Shown piece by piece: positions 8,023 to 14,988 of a DNA stretch of 23,308 nt (position 1 is the first letter of the stretch; each line of letters starts with the position of its first letter). The notes beneath the pieces were generated by a model. That model was given only the letters and a program-made list of their open reading frames with translations, was not told the origin of the DNA and did not search any database. This stretch comes from CAYOXX01 sp964408025 (GTDB lineage: Bacteria > Acidobacteriota > DATKUA01). Where the stretch lies: contig CAYOXX010000045.1 of assembly GCA_964408025.1 (NCBI GenBank), forward strand, positions 1 through 23,308, in the 5' to 3' direction. The translations under genes were made by a program, and so were the position numbers.

Positions 8023-8274
8023 CTACTTCTTCCCAACAAATAGGTTGTAAATTAAGGCGATGATAGCTCCTGCAATGACACCACTGACAAATCCCCAGAT
8101 CGCCCCGAAGATCCCACCTATAAAGGTAGGTTCAAAACCAATGAAACGCGATGCCATTACCGCAACCAGTTCTTTGCCCCAGCCAAACATGGCAGTCCAG
8201 CCGATAAACATAAAGGTCAATGCCCATGTGGCGCCGAGGCTAATAGCCAATGCTTTGACACTGAGTTTTCCCAT
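8023..8274 (-). CDS. Small two-helix membrane protein, 'bacteriophage holin' annotation family
   Basis: 83 residues. Two hydrophobic segments (about 8-30 and 50-79) are separated by a short loop. LSVKALAISLGATWAL at the start and GAIWGFVSGVIAGAIIALIYNLF at the end match the pattern of small bacterial membrane proteins commonly labelled 'bacteriophage holin' in databases. A true lytic role is not established for that family, and no endolysin or phage gene is nearby. The start is well supported by GGAGG seven bases upstream. It sits alone between repeats C and B with its own promoter. Confidence 0.8.
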   Translation of the reverse strand: MGKLSVKALAISLGATWALTFMFIGWTAMFGWGKELVAVMASRFIGFEPTFIGGIFGAIWGFVSGVIAGAIIALIYNLFVGKK

Positions 8275-8309
8275 TCTCCAACCTCCTCTCCTTAGTAGAG
8301 GTTAGACCA

Positions 8310-8338
8310 TTTAAACAAGTTAGGCAACATGATATCAA
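8310..8338 (-). promoter_or_regulatory. Promoter of the holin-like gene
   Basis: TTGATA (8338-8333), 17-bp spacer, TTTAAA (8315-8310) on the minus strand, five and four of six consensus bases. It lies between the end of repeat C and the ATG at 8274, giving a leader of about 30 bases. Confidence 0.5.
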
Positions 8339-8359
8339 GGAGAATACGACTGATTACGT

Positions 8360-8463
8360 GCCCCACCGTAAATCTCCCCCTCTCAGGGTATTCCACCTTC
8401 AGAGATTCTTTTGCAGCTATCAACCGGGGAGAGAAGCTGCTCCTGTCACGGAGCAGTGGAGCG
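8360..8463 (-). repeat. Cassette-boundary repeat, copy C
   Basis: Third copy. The hairpin is CTGCTCC (8437-8443), loop TGTCAC, GGAGCAG (8450-8456), seven Watson-Crick pairs with T-A at the position that is C-G in copy B. It is the most diverged copy in the GTTATCC block. It lies 47 bp downstream of the GT2 stop. Confidence 0.85.
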
Positions 8464-8510
8464 TGGATGGATGGTTAACACTCTTTAGCCAAATTGGGAA
8501 ATCCCTTTTC

Positions 8511-9566
8511 CTAATCAGCAAGGGTTTCTATTGTGACTATATCGCTCTTAAACTCCTCGGTACCCAGATCGAGCTTCACACGAACCATCGATTTCCCGTC
8601 CCACTTGCTTGTATTGTCCTCGTGCGGGAGCCTCTCAATGAGATAGGTGATGTCCCATTTGTTCAGAAAATACTCTGTATCTTTCGCTATCTGCCCCATT
8701 CTAAGGCGGTATTTGCTGTGATATTCATCTTTTCTGTCAACCTTTGAGTAATCGTGATTGTGGATGGCCTCAGATTCCGGACGGTAAACAATTTTGTACC
8801 CTGCCCGCCTCATGCTCAGTGAAAGGTCCTTGTCCTCGTTGGCGATGAGGATCCCTTTGCCGTCCACAATGTCATCGAAACCCCCGATCTCGAACAGGGC
8901 GTCCCGTCGGGCCAGGAGAGTAGTAGTGGTATACCACGGTACTTCTCCACCCTTCATGACCTGGGGATCATATCTTTGCAGATCAGCCATCAGCGACGAC
9001 TTGTTCAAGCCGATCCCGTAAACCCTTCCCCCTTTTTCCAGGGTGATGGTATGGATGCCGCAGTAATAGACTTTCTCGATCTCAGCCGTGAGAAGCTTCG
9101 CCCCTACCAGCCCTATCTTATCGTCTTTCGCGGCAGTCTCACTCAAGTGTTTCAACCACTCCGGCAGCACTTGGACATCGTTGTCCATAATGACAGTGTA
9201 CTTCCCCCTCGAATAATAGATGCCCTGGTTCCTCTGGCCGGTCGTCCCCGCACCTTGCTTGTTGTAGATTACGTGCAGATTCTCATGCTCGTCCTCCAGC
9301 GCCTTGATTATTTCCAGCGTCTCCGGGCTGGAACCAACGTCGCTCATGATTATCTCGAATGGCTCGGGGGTGTTCTTGAAAATCTTCTCCACACACAGCT
9401 TTGTATCGTCCTTCCGCTCTGCGGAGATAATCACTATTGAGGCAAGATCGCTAAAATCTGGACCGTGCTTCTTTCCATACTGGTCGTGAGCGGACTTCCT
9501 CCCAAGATCCAGCGTTTTGCTGTCCCTGTCGAAAAACGTGTATCTGCCGCATACATCTCCAAGCAT
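8511..9566 (-). CDS. Family 2 glycosyltransferase
   Basis: 351 residues. A GT-A fold starts with LASIVIISAERKDDT (41-55). The metal/sugar-nucleotide motif is DND (128-130, in YTVIMDNDVQVLPEW) and the acceptor-side acidic pair is in ANEDKDLSLSMRRAGY (about 242-257). GT2 enzymes transfer sugars from nucleotide donors, often in cell-envelope or glycoprotein glycan synthesis; donor and acceptor cannot be told here. No membrane segment is present, so it is probably cytosolic. The first 40 residues and the last 60 are not recognised and could be a remnant of a larger modular protein. GGAG lies eight bases upstream of the ATG. It is 46 bp downstream of the HEAT-repeat gene and probably in one unit with it. 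Confidence 0.85.
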   Translation of the reverse strand: MLGDVCGRYTFFDRDSKTLDLGRKSAHDQYGKKHGPDFSDLASIVIISAERKDDTKLCVEKIFKNTPEPFEIIMSDVGSSPETLEIIKALEDEHENLHVIYNKQGAGTTGQRNQGIYYSRGKYTVIMDNDVQVLPEWLKHLSETAAKDDKIGLVGAKLLTAEIEKVYYCGIHTITLEKGGRVYGIGLNKSSLMADLQRYDPQVMKGGEVPWYTTTTLLARRDALFEIGGFDDIVDGKGILIANEDKDLSLSMRRAGYKIVYRPESEAIHNHDYSKVDRKDEYHSKYRLRMGQIAKDTEYFLNKWDITYLIERLPHEDNTSKWDGKSMVRVKLDLGTEEFKSDIVTIETLAD

Positions 9567-9612
9567 GCCTTATTCTCCACGTATAAGAAGCAAGTTTCTC
9601 CGACAAGATTTT

Positions 9613-9849
9613 CTATTTTATTAATCCCCGATTGTTGTATTTATTGTTTTCGTAATTTTCGCTAAGATGTCCCAAAGTCAAGATGGTGTTTTGTCGCACA
9701 CGCCTGTTTTGGTCTTTTAAGTATTTTATCAAGGGCTCAACAGCCGTGACATCGCCTATTTCACCAATAGACCAAACAGCATCCTTACGGACTTTCCAGC
9801 ATTTATCAAGTAAGCTATTTATCAAGATATCGATATCTACCCTGTTCAT
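9613..9849 (-). CDS. Short HEAT-repeat protein
   Basis: 78 residues from the ATG at 9849, chosen because GGAG lies eight bases upstream; a GTG at 9858 would add three residues. The sequence is about two HEAT repeats: KVRKDAVWSIGEIGDVTAVEPLIKYL followed by RRVRQNTILTLGHL, in pieces shorter than usual HEAT proteins. HEAT repeats form helical protein-binding surfaces. The small size suggests either a mini-scaffold or a surviving fragment of a longer gene. It precedes the GT2 gene in the same unit, with no obvious functional link. Confidence 0.7.
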   Translation of the reverse strand: MNRVDIDILINSLLDKCWKVRKDAVWSIGEIGDVTAVEPLIKYLKDQNRRVRQNTILTLGHLSENYENNKYNNRGLIK

Positions 9850-10208
9850 ACGGATCACTCCGCCTGATCTTACCTCTGGCGAAAAGAGTGTACCAACGCT
9901 ACTAAGTTAAAGGCTAATGGATTGCCTTCGCAAGTCTATCATATACTCGCCCCACCGCAAACCTCACCCCTTCTCAGTTATCCACCCCCGCAGACTCTTC
10001 TGCAGCTAACAACTCTGGGAGCGAAGCTGCTCCAGTCACGGGGCAGCGAAGCGGGGGAGAGAAGGATGCTACACAAGTGGAGTCAGCTCTCCTATCCCAA
10101 CGGATCGGCTTAGGATGAACCGCCATTCTACTTCCAACTAGATTTGGGACACTCTCAACGCTGAGACAGTTGTGATATTATTAGCGATGTTATAAGAGAA
10201 CAGTCCGA
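9850..10208. other. 359-bp spacer with repeat D
   Basis: No gene is seen. It contains repeat D and about 150 bp of unremarkable sequence between repeat D and the stop of the secreted-protein gene. A weak TTGCGA-17 bp-TTAACT match on the minus strand could serve the HEAT/GT2 unit, but it is not convincing. Confidence 0.5.
9949..10053 (-). repeat. Cassette-boundary repeat, copy D
   Basis: Fourth copy. The hairpin is CTGCTCC (10027-10033), loop AGTCAC, GGGGCAG (10040-10046), with one T-G wobble. It contains AGTTATCCACC where copies A and B have AGTTATCCGCC. It lies about 155 bp downstream of the secreted-protein stop. Confidence 0.85.
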
Positions 10209-10799
10209 TTAGTCTTCCCTGTAATAGATCTTTGCGTGATAGAACCTGAACTCCCGATGGACCCCCATTAAGTACAGCTCCAGCCAATAGAAGGCGTTTA
10301 CGTTATCGACGAGGTCTTCAGTCATGTCGGTGGTCTGGACTAGACGTACCTGATCGGCTGCTCCAGAGCTGTCAACACGGCAAACGTTCCTCGCGTTGGT
10401 GCTGGCGGGGGGGGCGGTGTTCTCGGCATAGCGCATGAGTAAACTGACCTCCTTGTTTTCGTCGGAACTGTTATCGTAGCAGAGCAATATCAACCTCGTG
10501 ATTCTGGCATTGTGGGGCAGGATCACCGGCGCCGTGAACACGACAGAAAGCATATCGGGGGTAAACGCACTCAAAGATAGGATCCACCCCCGGCGGTTAA
10601 GGTTGTAGCCGCTGATTAGCGGTTGGAAGGCGCTTGCTCCCACGCAGATCACCTTTTCCCCGGGCTGCAAGGGGACTGAGGTCTGCCCCGGCTGCATCCG
10701 CTGGAGCGGAATGCGTACGCGTTCCTGCTTTTCCTGGGAGATAGCCATCGCGGCCATCGCCAGAAGGATAACGGTTGCGAAAAACAGTTTTACCCTCAT
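10209..10799 (-). CDS. Secreted protein of unknown function
   Basis: 196 residues from the ATG at 10799. That start has AGGAGG five bases upstream; the longer GTG start at 10814 would place the ribosome site inside the coding region. The N-terminus MRVKLFFATVILLAMAAMA is a Sec signal peptide with likely cleavage before or near ISQEK. The mature ~175 residues are rich in beta-prone segments and have two or three Cys (ICVG, LLCYDN, NVCRV) but no motif I recognise. The gene begins directly after a truncated kinase fragment, so it may have been inserted into, or joined to, that gene. Confidence 0.75.
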   Translation of the reverse strand: MRVKLFFATVILLAMAAMAISQEKQERVRIPLQRMQPGQTSVPLQPGEKVICVGASAFQPLISGYNLNRRGWILSLSAFTPDMLSVVFTAPVILPHNARITRLILLCYDNSSDENKEVSLLMRYAENTAPPASTNARNVCRVDSSGAADQVRLVQTTDMTEDLVDNVNAFYWLELYLMGVHREFRFYHAKIYYRED

Positions 10800-10814
10800 C
10801 ATTTCCTCCTTCAC

Positions 10815-10920
10815 AGAACTCGTTAATTTCGTGGATATTGCATATGCTGCTGTGCTCTAGTGCAGATGCGACTTGGGCTTCCTGAATGAAGCGGGCCTTG
10901 GTCGCGGGCTCGTAGGACAT
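10815..10920 (-). pseudogene. Relic of a bacterial Ser/Thr protein kinase (N-lobe fragment)
   Basis: The ~35-codon stretch reads ATKARFIQEAQVASALEHSS then ICNIHEINE. In Hanks-type kinases the equivalent is the RFxxEAxxxxxLxHPNI helix C region leading to the IHEIGE strand. Nothing upstream encodes the P-loop or the catalytic Lys (a stop lies in frame at about 10947). Downstream the frame runs straight into the ribosome site of the secreted-protein gene with no HRD or DFG motif. It is therefore a fragment, not a gene. Confidence 0.65.
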
Positions 10921-10984
10921 TCTTAATTGCTTTGCTTGGTGCCGCTCATTTCATCCCGTCTCTTTAATAGTCTGCCTTGACTTC

Positions 10985-11091
10985 GTCCGAGTCAATAGAC
11001 CTGGATCGTGTATTTGCTGGCACTGACGTTGTTGCGCGGCTTGGCGTCAGAGGCGACCACCTCGACGATCACGTAGTAGAAACCGGGATTG
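10985..11091. repeat. 107-bp near-identical direct repeat, copy 2
   Basis: Same orientation as 5702-5808 and, by eye, one mismatch in 107 bp. The spacing between copies is 5283 bp, spanning the kelch gene and all the repeat-separated units. Confidence 0.9.
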
Positions 11092-11146
11092 GCACTCGCC
11101 GGCACTGTAAGTTTCTTCTTAACCTTCTCCGTACCGCCTTCCGCTT
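10992..11146 (-). pseudogene. CARDB-domain tail relic (second copy)
   Basis: The frame ending at 10992 encodes VKKKLTVPASANPGFYYV and then the same last ~33 residues as the kelch/CARDB protein. Similarity continues weakly for about 15 codons beyond the 107-bp repeat (GGTEKVKKKLTVP against GKNKKVKMKFTVP) and then ends. No kelch repeats or signal peptide precede it. The spacer up to 11294 is otherwise without a recognisable gene. Confidence 0.75.
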
Positions 11147-11294
11147 CCGCGGACGGGAAGACGGCGATTCTCCGTTTGGCACGCTGATGTACGAGATGCA
11201 GACGCGTAGAAGTCGATCTTGAGATATACACAAGCGCGATTCGCATGTAGAATGCACATATAGGGTCAATCTGTAAACACGATAGGGGGGAGAA

Positions 11295-12998
11295 ATGTGC
11301 GGTTTAAGGCTCAACATTGCGTCCAGGGCGCTGGCCACGCTTGCGAGTGTTTTGATCGTATCATTACTGGCCGGACCTGTCTTGGCTGGCCCCGATACAC
11401 CCGCGACACAAGCCGACTGTCGTAATGCCCAGAGTATACAGGTCAATCGGGAGATCGCGGGCTACGTTCAGGGCACTTCGCCACTTTACTTCCGATTCAC
11501 CGTCAGTGAAGGCGCCGTCTTCCAGATATATACCGTGAGCCAACTGGACACCGTCGGCGCCCTGCTGGACGGCAATTGCCGCGTGATATCGGAGAACGAC
11601 GACGAATCGGGCGAGAATCGCAATTTCAGAATAAACGAGAATCTATCACCCGGAACCTACTACGTGATGGTCAGGGGCTACAGCCAGAGCACCAGTGGCT
11701 CGTTCAGCCTCTATGTAAACTCCGTTCTAATGATACAGCTCAACGTTCCGAGCTCCTATACGGCTAACCTATTGCCCGGGGAGGCGATATTCTACCAGTT
11801 CGAGGCTAGTACCACGGGCCGCTTCACGGCCTACTCTACCGGTTCCGTGGATTTGAAGGCTGTGCTTCTCGACTTGGGCGGCAGTGAACTTGCCGATGAC
11901 GACGACAGCGGCGAGGGCACCAACTTCCGGATCGAGCGCGATCTGGGCCCCGGCACCTACCTTGTTCTCGTGAGCGGCTACAACCAGCTGGCAAGCGGTA
12001 GCTACAGCATACATATTCTGGGGCCCAGCGGGGCGGTCAGTGCCGGAGCTGACTGCACGAGCGCGGCTTACATCGCCGTCGACAGCTCGGCGTCCGGTCA
12101 CGTTCGCGGCAACTCGCCGCTCTACTTTCGGTTCAGTAATCACGAACACGGAGTTTTACGGATCTACACGACCGGCGAGGCGGACACCGTGGGGGCAGTG
12201 CTGGACAGCAATTGCCGCGTGCTGTTTGAGAACGACGACGCCTCCGACAGTGACCTCAATTTCAGGATCGATCAGGAGCTGGCACCCGGCACCTACTACG
12301 TGATGGTCAGGGGATACGGCCAGAACACGACGGGACAGTTCACCCTCTACGTAAGCGCCTCGCAGATGGTCGAGCTCGATGTTCCCGGATCATACTCGGC
12401 GAACCTGAGGCCCGGAGGCAGAAACCACTTCAGCTTCGAGGCGCGCACATCCGGTCGCTACACGATCTACTCCACCGGTTCCGTGGACCTGAGAGCGGTC
12501 CTGATCAACTCCGGCGGCGACACGCTTGCCGAGGACGACGACAGCGGCGAAGGCACCAACTTTAGAATCGAGCGCGACTTGACCCCCGGCACATACCTCT
12601 TCGGCGTATGGGGCTACAATGAGCGGGCCAGCGGTCCTTACAGCATTCACATCCTGGGACCCTCCGGCACGACTGTTGCCAGCGCAGACTGCTCCGACGC
12701 CCTCGCCATACCGGCCGGCGCCAGGGCAACCAGCAGCGTCCGCGGGCGGATTCTGCAGTACTTCAGCTTCGAGGTAACCAATGCCGGCTCCTACCGGATA
12801 TACACCACCGGCGACGCCGACACCGTCGGCCAGTTGCTGGACAGCTACTGCCAGGTCATTACGGATGACGACGATGGGGGCGATGGTCTTAACTTCCTGA
12901 TAGGTCGTTTCCTCTCGCCGGGAACCTACTACGTCTCCGTGCGCGGCTACGGCGAAAGCGCAAGCGGCGAATTCGACCTTCGCATCGAAAGGGATTAA
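11295..12998 (+). CDS. Secreted protein with five PPC-like beta-sandwich domains
   Basis: 567 residues. A signal peptide covers residues 1-31 (ALATLASVLIVSLLAGPVLA, cut before GPDTP). The mature protein is five ~100-residue domains in the order A-B-A-B-A: A1 41-142, B1 145-242, A2 252-354, B2 357-453, A3 463-567. Each ends with a PGTYYVMVRGY or PGTYLVLVSGY strand and a SGSFSLY or SGSYSIHI strand, the pattern of bacterial pre-peptidase C-terminal (PPC) domains. A-type domains carry a Cys pair (ADC near the start, GNC/SNC/SYC in the middle), likely a disulfide. Each domain has an Asp-rich loop (ENDDESG, DDDDSGEG), which may bind calcium. There is no peptidase or other catalytic domain, so it is probably a surface or matrix binding protein. 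GGGGGG lies close upstream of the ATG. Confidence 0.85.
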   Translation: MCGLRLNIASRALATLASVLIVSLLAGPVLAGPDTPATQADCRNAQSIQVNREIAGYVQGTSPLYFRFTVSEGAVFQIYTVSQLDTVGALLDGNCRVISENDDESGENRNFRINENLSPGTYYVMVRGYSQSTSGSFSLYVNSVLMIQLNVPSSYTANLLPGEAIFYQFEASTTGRFTAYSTGSVDLKAVLLDLGGSELADDDDSGEGTNFRIERDLGPGTYLVLVSGYNQLASGSYSIHILGPSGAVSAGADCTSAAYIAVDSSASGHVRGNSPLYFRFSNHEHGVLRIYTTGEADTVGAVLDSNCRVLFENDDASDSDLNFRIDQELAPGTYYVMVRGYGQNTTGQFTLYVSASQMVELDVPGSYSANLRPGGRNHFSFEARTSGRYTIYSTGSVDLRAVLINSGGDTLAEDDDSGEGTNFRIERDLTPGTYLFGVWGYNERASGPYSIHILGPSGTTVASADCSDALAIPAGARATSSVRGRILQYFSFEVTNAGSYRIYTTGDADTVGQLLDSYCQVITDDDDGGDGLNFLIGRFLSPGTYYVSVRGYGESASGEFDLRIERD

Positions 12999-13080
12999 TC
13001 GGGCCGGCCGGCTTCGCCGCCGCGACCGAAACAGTTTTCGAAAAACCACCACAGACACCCATCCCGCCCTGGTCAGTGGC

Positions 13081-13170
13081 GGCCGGTTAACGACCCTCGC
13101 TGCCTGCGAGGGAGCTATCCGCAGTCGTTATCACTTATACTCCTATAGCAACTGCATGCTGATCATGTGA
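13081..13170 (+). pseudogene. Relic of the queA 3' end
   Basis: Read to the TGA at 13168, these 29 codons align without gaps to the last 29 residues of the intact QueA: 16 identities, including GR, LAA, AI, RY, YSY and CMLI. For example YHLYSYSNCMLIM here corresponds to YRFYSYGDCMLIV in QueA. Upstream, similarity fades within about 10 codons and no start is present. It lies in the same orientation as queA, 7.5 kb downstream, in the 242-bp spacer between the PPC gene and the inositol-monophosphatase gene. Confidence 0.75.
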
Positions 13171-13240
13171 GGCAGCGGTTGCAGAGGCCGGTTGATTTCC
13201 GCCTGCTCTTCCAATAACTTTGGTTCGGGAGAAGGCGAAG

Positions 13241-14074
13241 ATGTCGATGGAGCTATTGAGTACCGCGGTGGACACTGCCAGGAAGGCGGGCGCGATACTG
13301 ATGCGCAGCTTCGAAAAGCTGTCGGTGGGCGATGCCGACCTCAAGGGGCTCAACGACTACGTCACCGAGGTCGACCGGGCCAGCGAGCGGGCGATCATCG
13401 GGCTGATCCGCGGCCGCTACCCGGACCACGCGGTGCTGGCCGAGGAGAGCGGCGAGCACGCGGCCGCCGGCGCTGTCCGCTGGATCGTCGACCCGCTGGA
13501 CGGCACCACCAACTACATCCACGGTTTCCCCGTCTTCGCCGTATCGATAGCCGCCGAGCGGGAGGGTAGCGTCGTCGCCGGCGCCGTCCTCGACCCGGTC
13601 CGCGACGAGCTCTTCACCGCCGCCCGCGGCGCTGGGGCGGAGCTGAACGGCCGGCCGATGCGGGTGACCTCAACGGCGGAGCTGGCGCGCAGCCTGGTGC
13701 TCACCGGCTTCCCCTTCAAGGCCCAGGCATACCTGGAGGACTTCATCACCGTATTCCGCGAACTGCTGCCCGCCACATCGGGGCTGCGGCGCTGCGGCAG
13801 CGCCGCATTCGACCTGGCCCACACCGCCTGCGGGCGGGCCGACGGCTTCTGGGAGTTCGGACTCAGCCCCTGGGACGTAGCCGCCGGCGCGCTGCTGATC
13901 GAGGAGGCCGGCGGCCGCGTGACCGACATCGAGCTGGGCGACCGCCACATCCGCACCGGCAACGTCCTGGCCAGCAACGGCCTCATCCACGAGGCCCTGC
14001 ACGAGATCATCACCCGGCACTTCCCGCCGGGCCACTTCCTCGCCAAGGCAAAATCGCTGGAAGACAAAGTCTAG
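13241..14074 (+). CDS. Inositol monophosphatase family protein (SuhB type)
   Basis: 277 residues from the ATG at 13241, which has GAAGG five bases upstream; an in-frame TTG at 13220 lacks such support. The Mg2+-dependent phosphatase motifs are complete: LAEESG (about 67-72), WIVDPLDGTTNYIHGFP (about 81-97) and SPWDVAAGALLIEEAGG (about 208-224). The family hydrolyses myo-inositol 1-phosphate and related sugar phosphates in the cytosol; exact substrate is not determined by these motifs. DPLDGTTNYIHG is the version usual for SuhB-type enzymes. GC-rich like the core genes. It is the first intact core-type gene after the island. Confidence 0.95.
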   Translation: MSMELLSTAVDTARKAGAILMRSFEKLSVGDADLKGLNDYVTEVDRASERAIIGLIRGRYPDHAVLAEESGEHAAAGAVRWIVDPLDGTTNYIHGFPVFAVSIAAEREGSVVAGAVLDPVRDELFTAARGAGAELNGRPMRVTSTAELARSLVLTGFPFKAQAYLEDFITVFRELLPATSGLRRCGSAAFDLAHTACGRADGFWEFGLSPWDVAAGALLIEEAGGRVTDIELGDRHIRTGNVLASNGLIHEALHEIITRHFPPGHFLAKAKSLEDKV

Positions 14075-14101
14075 ATCGGCCCTCTAAAGTTTGGCCTTTT
14101 T
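14074..14101 (+). terminator. Weak terminator-like hairpin after the phosphatase gene
   Basis: GGCC - 11 bases - GGCC followed directly by TTTTT. The four-pair stem is short, so this is only a candidate. Confidence 0.25.
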
Positions 14102-14113
14102 AAGATATACGAC

Positions 14114-14202
14114 GCCGCCCTAGACTGCCTCCGCACCGCCGGCTACCCCGCCTTCGCCTCTGCCGCCGCTTCCCATATACGGTTAATTCTTAGCATAGCT
14201 AC
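14114..14202. repeat. Imperfect direct repeat R1
   Basis: Matches 15163-15245 in the same orientation, including the shared block CTCCGCACCGCCGGCTACCC. In one frame both copies encode a similar peptide: AALDCLRTAGYPAFA here, and AALD-stop-LRTAGYPHFA in the other. They are therefore probably decayed copies of one gene end of unknown identity. R1 ends in a stop at 14223. Confidence 0.7.
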
Positions 14203-14284
14203 CGTAATGTTGAGCCGCTTATAGATTCTCCACTCTGGATTAGAGACTGTCTGACAATTAATTGGAAACTATCTTGTTACGAGC

Positions 14285-14959
14285 TTATTCCGCTGGTGGA
14301 CCTATGGCGATCCAGCTCACTCTGAAATTATTTATATGTAATGCTCCAGTGAACGAAATATCCCATCTAAAACTAGTGGGAGTAACATTTATAACTCTAA
14401 CTCGAAAATTATCAATAATCCCTGCACCCTGATGGAATTCAGTCTGTAGTTTAGTTACAGAAACAAATACAATTGGTGGCCTGCTAAAAGTCTCGTTGAA
14501 ATCAACGGTTACTGCTGTTTCCCACGGACCTGGATATGATACATTTTGAGGACCATCAAAAGGACTAATTCCATGATCTACTACAAGTCTTGGATAGCTT
14601 TCTATAATATCATTAACTCTCAGTTCAATACCAGCAGTGATACTATTTGCTTCTTGTTCTTTTGTATTCATTCTAGTGACCGTTTCATTCATTTCATCGA
14701 TAATCTCATTTGATCTTTCTGCATTTTCTTCAATTTTCTTCATATGTACATCCTCTATAAGATCTTGTATATTATTATAAGAGTAAATGAACAGTGAAAC
14801 GAGACTTCCTCCTATAATAACAGTAATAACCGTTACCGCTGTTATTACTGCTATTCTAAATCTGCTGAGCTTCGAGACCTCATCTCCTATGGAATCTAAT
14901 TTCCCCCTCAATTCCCCTAATTCATTAGATGGCTTCTCCAGTTCATTTTTATTTGACAT
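14285..14959 (-). CDS. Membrane-anchored coiled-coil protein with C-terminal H-type lectin domain
   Basis: 224 residues. N-terminal charged helix (1-33), one transmembrane segment (about 35-60, IAVITAVTVITVIIGGSLVS), a coiled-coil stalk (about 63-123), then a ~75-residue domain. In that domain PWETAVTVDFNETFSRPPIV, VSVTKL, NFRVRVINVTPTSFRWDISF and VSWIAIG follow the order and key aromatics of the H-type lectin family (discoidin C-terminal and Helix pomatia agglutinin type). These lectins bind GalNAc-type sugars, usually as trimers, and a trimeric stalk would fit. Orientation is probably with the lectin outside, by inference. The start is well supported by AAGGAGG six bases upstream. AT-rich against its surroundings and isolated, with a repeat on each side. 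Confidence 0.8.
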   Translation of the reverse strand: MSNKNELEKPSNELGELRGKLDSIGDEVSKLSRFRIAVITAVTVITVIIGGSLVSLFIYSYNNIQDLIEDVHMKKIEENAERSNEIIDEMNETVTRMNTKEQEANSITAGIELRVNDIIESYPRLVVDHGISPFDGPQNVSYPGPWETAVTVDFNETFSRPPIVFVSVTKLQTEFHQGAGIIDNFRVRVINVTPTSFRWDISFTGALHINNFRVSWIAIGPPAE

Positions 14960-14974
14960 GGCTTTCCTCCTTAG

Positions 14975-14988
14975 AATGTATATACATT
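14975..14988. promoter_or_regulatory. Perfect 14-bp palindrome upstream of the lectin gene (possible operator)
   Basis: AATGTATATACATT is its own reverse complement. It lies 15-29 bases before the lectin ATG and next to its Shine-Dalgarno, where it could overlap the -10 region (TATATA or TATACA). It could be an operator for a dimeric repressor or a chance AT palindrome. Confidence 0.35.

Noticed and set aside
6832..10053. Calling the four repeats integron attC sites
   Set aside because: The terminal core sites (GTTRRRY and RYYYAAC) are absent, and no integron integrase is in the window.
6832..10053. DnaA boxes in the repeats (AGTTATCCRCC)
   Set aside because: Copy D matches eight of nine bases of TTATCCACA but A and B fewer and C none. 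The spacing and context do not resemble an origin.
11069..11446. 125-codon minus-strand ORF near the CARDB relic
   Set aside because: Overlaps the start of the PPC gene in antisense and shows no domain.
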